Origin: Streptomyces niger
GTDB taxonomy: Bacteria > Actinomycetota > Actinomycetes > Streptomycetales > Streptomycetaceae
Direction of reading: 5' to 3'
NCBI RefSeq assembly: GCF_000718305.1
Contig: NZ_JOFQ01000006.1
Span: forward strand, 248,001-312,000
DNA length: 64,000 bases
Shown piece after piece: positions 58,143 through 64,000 of the stretch. Position numbers and translations under genes: made by a program. The notes below the pieces were generated by a model. That model was not told the origin of the DNA. It saw only the letters and a list, made by a program, of their open reading frames with translations, and made no database searches. Each line of letters starts with the position of its first letter. The first letter of the stretch is position 1.

Positions 58143-59723
58143 CTACTGTCCGACTCGCCCCGGTTGCAGGATCTGGCTGAACAACACCTCACCGTTGTCC
58201 TGCCGCAGCCGCACCGTCAGTTCCCCGCTCCCGCCGTCGATGTCGATCTCGCCGAAGTACTGCGGCGTCTCGGCCGGCGAGGTGTTCGCCCGGTTCGGCG
58301 CCTTGAGGAACCGCTGCTCGGGCCCGAACGTACCGTCCAGCTTCAGCGCCTGGAACCCGCCCGCGTTCAGCGGCCCGGAGACGAACTCCCAGAACGGCTC
58401 GAAGTCCTTGAACGCCGCCCGTGCGGGGTCGTAGCGCTGCGCCGAGGTGTAGTGCACGTCCGTCGTCAGCCACAGCGTGCCCGTGATCCGCCGGTGCTTG
58501 ATGTGCCGCAGCAACTCCGCGAGCTGCAGCTCCCGCCCCAGCGGCTGCCCCGGGTCGCCCTGCGCCACCGCCTCGAAGCGGGTCTTGCCGTCCGGCACGA
58601 CCAGCCCCAGCGGCATGTCCGAGGCGATCACCTTCCACACGGCCCGGGACCGCGACAGCTCCCGCTTCAGCCAGCGCAGCTGCTCGGCGCCCAGGATGCC
58701 CTGCGCGTCCTCGGCCTGCTCGTTCCCGGAGTTGGCGTTCCGGTACGTCCGCATGTCCAGCACGAACACGTCCAGCAGCGGCCCGTGGTGGACCACCCGG
58801 TACACCCGCCCGTGCCCGTCCGGGCGCAGCGTACGGATCGGGAAGTACTCGCTGAACGCCCGCAGCGAGCGCGCGGACAGCACGTCCACGTCCTTCACCG
58901 TGTACCGGTCGTCGTCCAGGACCTGCCCCGGATACCAGTTGTTGTGCACCTCGTGGTCGTCCCACTGGGTGATCGTGGGCACCTGCGCGTTGAACCGCCG
59001 CAGGTTCTCGTCCAGCAGGTTGTACCGGAAGGCGCCGCGGAACTCCGCCAGCGTCTCGGCGACCTTCGCCTTCTCCTCGGTGGTGACGTTGCGCCAGGTG
59101 CGCCCGTCGGGCAGCTGCACGCTCGCCTCGATGGGGGAGTCGGCGTAGATGTTGTCGCCGCTGCACAGGAAGAAGTCCGGGTCCCGGCGCCGCATCTCCT
59201 CGTAGATCCGGTAGCCGCCGCGGTCCGGGTTGATGCCCCAGCCCTGCCCCGCGAGGTCCCCGGACCACAGGAACCGCACCCGTTCGCCGCGCTTCACCGG
59301 CGCGGTGCGGAACGTGCCGGTCACCGGCTCGCCCGCGCGCCGGGGGTCGTCGGGGTCGGCGAGCGTGACCCGGTAGTGGATCTGCTCGCCGGGCGGCAGG
59401 CCGCGCAGCGACGTGACCCCGGTGAAGTCGGTCCCCGCGCCGACGACCGGGCCGTGCCAGGTCCGCGCGTTGCGGAACGACTCGGTCGCCGCCGTCTGCA
59501 CGGTCATCCGCGCGGGCCGGTCCGAGCGCACCCACACCAGCCCGGAGCCGGTCGTCACGTCACCCACCTGCACGCCCCACTCGGCGCTCGGCCGGCCGCC
59601 GCGCGCCTGGGCAGGCGCCGCGCAGCCGATCGCCGGCAGCGCGAACGCCGCGGACGCGGCCGCCGCCCCCTGCAGCACCGTCCGCCGCCCGAGGGCTCTG
59701 CCGTCCGCTGCTCCCTGCGCCAT
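58143..59723 (-). CDS. phoD: Secreted alkaline phosphatase, PhoD family
   Basis: The product is 526 residues. The N terminus ALGRRTVLQGAAAASAAFAL is a twin-arginine signal (RRTVLQ) with an Ala-rich core, so the protein is exported folded. A fibronectin-like PhoD N-terminal domain follows (WGVQVGDVTTGSGLVWVRSD). The catalytic metallophosphatase domain has LWSGDLAGQGWG, FFLCSGDNIYADSP, TITQWDDHEVHNNWYPGQ, and LWLTTDVHYTSAQRYDP, which hold the metal ligands (Ca2+/Fe3+). ATG 59723 has GGGAGG upstream. In Streptomyces such genes usually respond to PhoP under phosphate limitation; no clear PHO box is visible in 59724-59892, which shows no gene. Confidence 0.95.
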   Translation of the reverse strand: MAQGAADGRALGRRTVLQGAAAASAAFALPAIGCAAPAQARGGRPSAEWGVQVGDVTTGSGLVWVRSDRPARMTVQTAATESFRNARTWHGPVVGAGTDFTGVTSLRGLPPGEQIHYRVTLADPDDPRRAGEPVTGTFRTAPVKRGERVRFLWSGDLAGQGWGINPDRGGYRIYEEMRRRDPDFFLCSGDNIYADSPIEASVQLPDGRTWRNVTTEEKAKVAETLAEFRGAFRYNLLDENLRRFNAQVPTITQWDDHEVHNNWYPGQVLDDDRYTVKDVDVLSARSLRAFSEYFPIRTLRPDGHGRVYRVVHHGPLLDVFVLDMRTYRNANSGNEQAEDAQGILGAEQLRWLKRELSRSRAVWKVIASDMPLGLVVPDGKTRFEAVAQGDPGQPLGRELQLAELLRHIKHRRITGTLWLTTDVHYTSAQRYDPARAAFKDFEPFWEFVSGPLNAGGFQALKLDGTFGPEQRFLKAPNRANTSPAETPQYFGEIDIDGGSGELTVRLRQDNGEVLFSQILQPGRVGQ

Positions 59724-59892
59724 GTGCGTCCTCCCGTGGTCCGATCGCCTTCGCCGACGTCCCGTTCGTACCGGCCTCCGGTGCCCCGCGGCCGAACCCC
59801 TGGTGAACAACGGGGTGACGGCACCACGGAACGCCGAACCGGCCCATGGTCGCAAGTGGCGGGGAGGATGGCCAGGAGGCCGGCGCGGGGCG

Positions 59893-60744
59893 TCAGCTCC
59901 CGGTCGGCGCCACCGTGTCCAGGATGACGCGGGCCACGAGAGCCGGGTCGTCGTTCATGGGGACGTGGCCGCAGCCGGGAAGGCGTACGAGGCGGGCGCC
60001 GGGGATCACGCGCTTGGCGCGCAGCCCTTGGCGGGGCAGCAGCAGCCGGTCGCGGCTGCCCCAGCCGATGGTCACCGGGATGTCCGGGATGTCGTGCTGG
60101 AAGAGCACGCCGGGGCCGCGCCCCGCCGCGAGCGTGGCGGTGAAGCCGGGCGCCTCCCGCAGGGCCCGCGTCTCGGCGGCCACGGCGGCCGGCGAACGGC
60201 GCCCGGGTCGTGCGTAGATGGAGCTGGTCAGCGCCGCGCGGCCGGCCGCCGAACGGGCCAGCGCCTCGACCACCGGCTGCGGCAGCGCCTTCGCCCCGGC
60301 CCGCATGCCCATCAGCACTCCGAAGGCGTACCGCCGTTCGGCCTCCGTCCAGAAGCCGGCCGGGGACAGCGCCGTCACCGACCGCGCCGCCCCGGTCAGG
60401 CCCAGCTCCAGCGCGAGCAGCCCGCCGAGCGAGTTGCCCACCACGTGCGGCCGCTCGATGCCCAGCGCCGCGAAGGTGTCCGTCAGCAGCGGGACGACCG
60501 ACGTCATGCCGTACGGCACGCCGTCGGGGAGCGCGGGCGACGCGCCGAAGCCCGGCAGGTCGAGCGCGATCACGTCGTGCGAGGCGGCCAGGACGCTGAA
60601 CACCGGTTCCCAGGCCTGGTAGTGGTGGCCGATGCCGTGCAGCAGCACGACCGGCTCGCCGGAGCCCTTGCGCTCGTACGCGACCGTGAACGGCGGACGG
60701 CCGTCGGGGGAGACGTGCAGGGCGGAAGCCGTAACGGTCGTCAT
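59893..60744 (-). CDS. Alpha/beta hydrolase
   Basis: The product is 283 residues. The fold is clear: PVVLLHGIGHHYQAWEPVFS (oxyanion HGIG), VIALDLPGFGASPAL, the nucleophile elbow HVVGNSLGGLLALELGL, the acid in TIGWGSRDRLLLPRQGL and the His in LPGCGHVPMNDDPALVARV. The full catalytic triad is present. It is an esterase, lactonase or related hydrolase of unknown substrate. It is divergent from the ECF41 sigma factor gene across a 204-bp gap, so it may be a target of that sigma factor. Confidence 0.93.
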   Translation of the reverse strand: MTTVTASALHVSPDGRPPFTVAYERKGSGEPVVLLHGIGHHYQAWEPVFSVLAASHDVIALDLPGFGASPALPDGVPYGMTSVVPLLTDTFAALGIERPHVVGNSLGGLLALELGLTGAARSVTALSPAGFWTEAERRYAFGVLMGMRAGAKALPQPVVEALARSAAGRAALTSSIYARPGRRSPAAVAAETRALREAPGFTATLAAGRGPGVLFQHDIPDIPVTIGWGSRDRLLLPRQGLRAKRVIPGARLVRLPGCGHVPMNDDPALVARVILDTVAPTGS

Positions 60745-60948
60745 GGGGCTCCTTCGAGGGGAGGGGAAGCCGTCGGGGGAGGGGCCGTTCGTGGGGACGG
60801 CCTGAGAGACACCATGTCAGCAATCATTACCCGGCGGTAGCAGGCGGACCCCGATTCCGCGGAGCGCACCGTCCGCGGGACGGCCGCCGGGCGCGCGGCC
60901 GTACGCCGTAGGCTGGACAACGCGCGGCCGTGCCGGTGGGATGAGGGC

Positions 60949-61845
60949 GTGCTCACGGATGCCGCGACCGATGTCTTCGAAGAACACCGCCCCTTCCTGC
61001 AGGGCGTCGCCTACCGCATGCTCGGCCGGGTGGCCGACTCCGAGGACGTCGTCCAGGAGGCGTGGCTGCGCTGGTCGGCCGCCGACCACGAAACGGTGCG
61101 CGAGCCGCGTGCCTACCTGGTGCGCGTCACCACCCGGCTCGCCATCGACCGGCTGCGCCAGGTACAGGCCCGGCGCGAGACGTACGTGGGGCCGTGGCTG
61201 CCCGAGCCCGTCGCGACCGACTTCGGGGGCGCCGTCCCGGACGGCGCGGACCGTGCCGTCTTCACCGAGTCCGTCACGCTCGCCGTCCTCGTCGTCCTGG
61301 AATCCCTCTCGCCGCTGGAGCGGGCCGTCTTCGTGCTGCGCGAGGCGTTCGGCTACTCGTACGCCGAGATCGCCGCGGTACTGGAGCGCGGCGAGCCCGC
61401 CGTGCGCCAACTGGCGGGGCGTGCCCGGCGCCACGTGGCGGAGCGCAAGCCGCGCTTCGAGGTGAACCCCGAGCGCCAGCGCGACCTGACCGAACGGTTC
61501 CTCGCCGCCGCGGCCGGCGAGGACCTCCAGGGGCTGATCGGCCTGCTCGCCGAGGACGTCCGGCTGGTCGGCGACAGCGGCGGCAAGGCCAAGGCGCCGC
61601 TGCGCGTCATCGAGAACTCCGACAAGGTCGGCCGCTTCCTGGTGTCCGTCGCGAAGAACCAGCCGGCGGAGATGCGGTGGGACCTCGCCGCGCTCAACGG
61701 CGGGTTCGCGCTCGTCGGACGGGTCGGCGACCGGGTCGACACGCTCTTCCAGGTCGACGTGGTGGACGGCCGCATCCAGACGATCTACGTCGTCCGCAAC
61801 CCCGACAAGCTGGCCGCGCTGGGGGAGGAGCCCACCGCGGCCTGA
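60949..61845 (+). CDS. ECF41-family RNA polymerase sigma factor (SigJ-like)
   Basis: The product is 298 residues. Sigma-2 covers about 8-75 (FEEHRPFLQGVAYRMLGRVA, DSEDVVQEAWLRWSAADHET). The linker carries the ECF41 signature WLPEP (83-87). Sigma-4 covers about 105-170 (LSPLERAVFVLREAFGYSYA, EIAAVLERGEPAVRQLAGRA). The C-terminal SnoaL/NTF2-like domain (about 180-290) carries DSGGKAKAPLRVI, a variant of DGGGK, and NPDKL near the end. In this family the extension acts as a built-in regulator in place of an anti-sigma factor. GTG 60949 is preceded by GAGGG. The usual partner gene (a carboxymuconolactone decarboxylase-like oxidoreductase) is absent; the neighbour is an alpha/beta hydrolase. Confidence 0.92.
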   Translation: MLTDAATDVFEEHRPFLQGVAYRMLGRVADSEDVVQEAWLRWSAADHETVREPRAYLVRVTTRLAIDRLRQVQARRETYVGPWLPEPVATDFGGAVPDGADRAVFTESVTLAVLVVLESLSPLERAVFVLREAFGYSYAEIAAVLERGEPAVRQLAGRARRHVAERKPRFEVNPERQRDLTERFLAAAAGEDLQGLIGLLAEDVRLVGDSGGKAKAPLRVIENSDKVGRFLVSVAKNQPAEMRWDLAALNGGFALVGRVGDRVDTLFQVDVVDGRIQTIYVVRNPDKLAALGEEPTAA

Positions 61846-61857
61846 CGCCCCCTTCGC

Positions 61858-62568
61858 CTACCGCGGTACGACGCCCGCCGCCCGTGCCGCGGCACGCAGA
61901 CCGGTGCGCGGGCTGGTCAGCACCTCAGTACGGACGTCGGCGCGCTCCGCCGCCGGCGCCATCGACGCCTGCGCGAGCACGATGACGTGCGCGCTCCTGG
62001 GCGCCCCGGTGTCCTCCGCGCCCTCCACCGCCTCGTCCACGGTGACCGCGCTGCCGTCGGTGTCCGCCGCCCGCACGGCCTCGGTCACCGCGGCGAGATG
62101 GCCCTCGTGGTCGTCCGCCTCGAAGAGCGCGAACGCGTCCGGCACCAGATGCGTACGGACCACCACCCGCCGGCCGGCGCGCTCCGCCTCCTCCTCGATG
62201 AGCGCGACCGTCGGTTCCAGGGTGCTCGCCACCGTCGCGAGGACGGTGATCCGCTCGCCGCCCGCCACCGCGGCCGCGGCCATCGGCCGGTCCGCGCGCA
62301 GCACCGGTACGCCGAGCTCCGCCCCGGCCGCCTCGGCGACGCCGCCGATCGTGGAACACGTGCACAAGGCGGCCGTCGCACCCTCGGCCACGGCCGCCGC
62401 GAGGGCACCGCGCACGTCGTCGGCGACCGCTTCGGGACCGGCCTCGCGCGCCCGGTCGAGCAGCTCGGGATGGACGAGGTGACGGAGCTTCAGCGCGGGC
62501 GCCTCCTCGTCGCGCAGCGCATCGAAGACGGGGACGTGGGCCGGTGAGGTGTGGAGGACGGCAAGCAT
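61858..62568 (-). CDS. Asp/Glu racemase-like protein lacking the second active-site Cys
   Basis: The product is 236 residues of the Asp/Glu/hydantoin racemase fold: LAVLHTSPAHVPVFDALRDE, LRHLVHPELLDRAREAG, the first active-site loop TAALCTCSTIGGVAEAAG, then VPVLRADRPMAAAAVAGGER, ITVLATVASTLEPTVALIEE, and VIVLAQASMAPAAERADV. Racemases use two Cys, one in each half. The second site here reads LAQAS with no Cys, so two-base racemisation is unlikely; a decarboxylase or isomerase activity, or loss of activity, is possible. It is convergent with the sigma factor gene, 12 bp apart. Confidence 0.82.
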   Translation of the reverse strand: MLAVLHTSPAHVPVFDALRDEEAPALKLRHLVHPELLDRAREAGPEAVADDVRGALAAAVAEGATAALCTCSTIGGVAEAAGAELGVPVLRADRPMAAAAVAGGERITVLATVASTLEPTVALIEEEAERAGRRVVVRTHLVPDAFALFEADDHEGHLAAVTEAVRAADTDGSAVTVDEAVEGAEDTGAPRSAHVIVLAQASMAPAAERADVRTEVLTSPRTGLRAAARAAGVVPR

Positions 62569-62676
62569 GCCGGCACCGTACCCGCCGGAAACGAACCAAT
62601 GCCCCCCTGGTGTGCCACGCCCGGCCACCGTCCCTGACCGTGTTGAGTCGGTCACGCTACGGCATCGGATCGCCGA

Positions 62677-62711
62677 TTGGTCTTGACCAAGGGTGGGGCC
62701 GCCCATATCGT
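62677..62711 (+). promoter_or_regulatory. Promoter with overlapping DasR/GntR-type operator
   Basis: TTGGTCTTGACCAA (62677-62690) is a near-perfect palindrome of the dre type (TGGTC-N2-GACCA) used by DasR-like GntR regulators. It overlaps a -35 TTGACC (62683-62688), with TATCGT (62706-62711) 17 bp further on as -10. The gene 62818 downstream encodes a GntR/UTRA protein, so autoregulation is likely. The region 62715-62760 is unusually A/T-rich and contains CTTTAATAAAG. Confidence 0.72.
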
Positions 62712-62817
62712 CGCAGGGATACTTCAACAACCTTTAATAAAGAACCGCTCAAAACCCGAGGTCACTCGGGGACACCCCCGGAGACGGACCGGGGAACCGG
62801 CGATTGCGGAGGACAGG

Positions 62818-63573
62818 GTGGGGACCACGCAGCTCGACACGGTGCAGGAACCGAAGTACTGGCACCTCAAGACCGTGCTCAGTGACGCGCTCGACTCGGA
62901 GTTCGCGGTCGGCGAGATCCTGCCGAACGAACGGGACCTCGCGGCGCGCTTCGGAGTCGCGCGGGCCACGCTCCGGCAGGCGCTCGAACAGCTCGAACTC
63001 GAAGGCCGACTGCAGCGCCGCCGCGGTGTGGGCACCACGGTCGCCCCGCCCCGTATGGGCGTGCCGGTGGCGGACCGGTCCGGCCACAGCTGGCCCGGCG
63101 CGCCCGGCGACGCCTGGCAGCCGGTCGACGCGGTCGCGGTGGACGGCGGTGCGGTCCCGGCGGCCGTCGCCGAGGCGCTGGGCACGGGCGCGGGGGACAC
63201 CCTGCACGTCGTACGGCGCACCCGGGTCGACCACGGTCAGCCGGTCGCGGCCGAACTGCTCTACGTACCGGCCGGATCCGTCCCCGGGCTCGTGGCGGAC
63301 GCCACCACCGGTCCGGTCGCCCGCGCCCGTGCCGTCCTGCACGAGTTGCAGCGGCTCGCACTGGACGGCGAGGAGCGCGCCGTGGAGCTCGGCTCCGCCC
63401 GCGCCGAGGACGCCAAGCAGCTGGACCGGCTGCCCGGCGCCCCCGTCCTGGTCGTCACCACGCGGTACGTGACCGGTGGCCGCACCACCGCCGTCGCGGT
63501 CTCCACGTACCGTGCCGACACCTGCCGCCTCACCTTCGGCGACCACGACACCCTGGACGTACTGCCCGGCTGA
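62818..63573 (+). CDS. GntR family transcriptional regulator (DasR-like, UTRA type)
   Basis: The product is 251 residues. The winged helix spans about 12-80 (YWHLKTVLSDALDSEFAVGE, ILPNERDLAARFGVARATLR, QALEQLELEGRLQRRRGVGT). The UTRA domain spans about 100-245 (LHVVRRTRVDHGQPVAAELL, YVPAGSVPGLVADATTG, LDRLPGAPVLVVTTRYVTGG, VSTYRADTCRLTFGDHDTLD). It belongs to the DasR/HutC group, which senses phosphorylated sugars such as glucosamine-6-phosphate. GTG 62818 is fixed by GGAGGA six bases upstream. A ROK gene, another sugar-linked family, faces it, and a dre-like site lies in its own promoter. Confidence 0.93.
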   Translation: MGTTQLDTVQEPKYWHLKTVLSDALDSEFAVGEILPNERDLAARFGVARATLRQALEQLELEGRLQRRRGVGTTVAPPRMGVPVADRSGHSWPGAPGDAWQPVDAVAVDGGAVPAAVAEALGTGAGDTLHVVRRTRVDHGQPVAAELLYVPAGSVPGLVADATTGPVARARAVLHELQRLALDGEERAVELGSARAEDAKQLDRLPGAPVLVVTTRYVTGGRTTAVAVSTYRADTCRLTFGDHDTLDVLPG

Positions 63574-63642
63574 CCGTTCGTCAGCCGTCCCTGCCCGGCC
63601 GGCCGCCGGACCGCTCGGCGGTTCCGCGCGGCCGGCACCCGG

Positions 63643-64000
63643 TCACCGCCGGGCCGTGACCGTACCCTCCACCGCGAAGAGCTGTTCCTCCACGTGGTCG
63701 AGGGCCAGGCGCAGCGCGCCCGTCGCCACCACGGCCTCGCCGAGGACGGACAGGGCGACGTGGGGTGGCCGGAGGCAGTAGCGGGCCAGTTCCTCACGGA
63801 GCGGGCCGAGCACGCCGTCCAGTCCGGCCGCCCAGCCGCCGATGACGACGATCTCCGGATCGAGCGCGAGGACCAGCGCCGCGACGTCGTGGACCAGGCG
63901 TTGGAGGAAGCGCTGCACCGCGTCCCGGGCCTGTGCGTCGCCCTCGCGCGCGAGCGTGAAGACCTGCGCGACCTGCGCCTCGTCCAGCGGGTGCAGCGGT
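63643..64000 (-). CDS. ROK family protein, C-terminal part
   Basis: Only the last 118 residues are in the window. The text VHDVAALVLALDPEIVVIGG, WAAGLDGVLGPLREELARYC, PHVALSVLGEAVVATGALRL is the C-terminal half of ROK proteins (sugar kinases and NagC/XylR-type repressors), with the glycine-rich IGGWAAG strand. The DNA-binding or phosphate-binding N terminus lies beyond the right edge, so kinase and regulator cannot be told apart. It is convergent with the DasR-like gene. The gap 63574-63642 is G+C-rich and holds no clear hairpin of terminator quality. Confidence 0.85.
   Translation of the reverse strand, partial: PLHPLDEAQVAQVFTLAREGDAQARDAVQRFLQRLVHDVAALVLALDPEIVVIGGWAAGLDGVLGPLREELARYCLRPPHVALSVLGEAVVATGALRLALDHVEEQLFAVEGTVTARR

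Noticed and set aside
60941-61465. Alternative ATG frame at the start of the ECF41 sigma gene
   Set aside because: It is out of frame with all sigma motifs; GTG 60949 gives the full family protein.

Overview
The window is chromosomal DNA from a high-G+C actinomycete, almost certainly a Streptomyces. G+C is very high throughout, many starts are GTG, and the core marker rbpA (20627-21004) keeps its thiol-stress sigma-R type promoter. No rRNA, tRNA, CRISPR array or recognisable insertion sequence is visible. Coding is dense, with many 4-bp start/stop overlaps marking operons.

Region A (1 to about 20250) is an accessory block. An acetyl-CoA operon (AMP-forming acyl/acetyl-CoA synthetase, then pyruvate-type dehydrogenase E1-alpha, E1-beta and a partial E2) is followed by a set closely resembling the DosR/DevR (mycobacterial) and OsdR (Streptomyces) dormancy regulons. 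That set comprises a two-CBS protein, a BON protein, a small heat-shock protein, a P1B-5 metal ATPase with a C-terminal hemerythrin domain, a CtpF-like P2 ATPase co-transcribed with two TrkA-type NAD-binding proteins, and a tandem universal stress protein. An anti-sigma-like ATPase, a MEDS-STAS protein, a GH65 phosphorylase and a beta-phosphoglucomutase-like HAD follow. Gene debris occurs inside the block (a CBS fragment, a very short ORF). The block ends inside fxsA, of which only the 3' part remains, directly before the conserved rbpA neighbourhood.

Region B (20250-39150) is mostly core or generic: rbpA, an Atg22-like MFS protein, a glycerophosphodiester phosphodiesterase, a YczE membrane protein with its divergent MocR regulator, a membrane ATPase with an atypical P-loop, a phosphoglycerate-mutase-like phosphatase, MFS, DJ-1/PfpI, aldehyde dehydrogenase, a TetR/SnoaL/NmrA locus with two operator palindromes, a GNAT, and a two-component system divergent from a membrane-anchored serine hydrolase.

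Region C (39100-49720) is a catabolic cluster. A GntR/UTRA regulator, a CitE-like lyase, a COG3777 mesaconyl-C4-CoA-hydratase-like protein and an MFS carrier diverge from an MmgE/PrpD protein, a family III CoA-transferase and an acyl-CoA dehydrogenase. PadR and FadH-type dienoyl-CoA reductase genes follow. The best reading is breakdown of a C5 or branched dicarboxylic acid (mesaconate, itaconate, citramalate or methylsuccinate) to acetyl-CoA and pyruvate.

Region D (49720-64000) holds a ribosomal-protection (Otr(A)/TetM-like) resistance gene with a possible leader ORF, a DeoR-controlled zinc alcohol dehydrogenase, a STAS protein, an Lrp/trans-sulfuration PLP enzyme pair, an ACT-GNAT protein, a Tat-exported PhoD phosphatase, an alpha/beta hydrolase, an ECF41 sigma factor, an Asp/Glu-racemase-like protein, a DasR-like GntR regulator and the end of a ROK gene.

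Translations and motifs were read by eye. Family assignments rest on recognised motifs, not on database searches.
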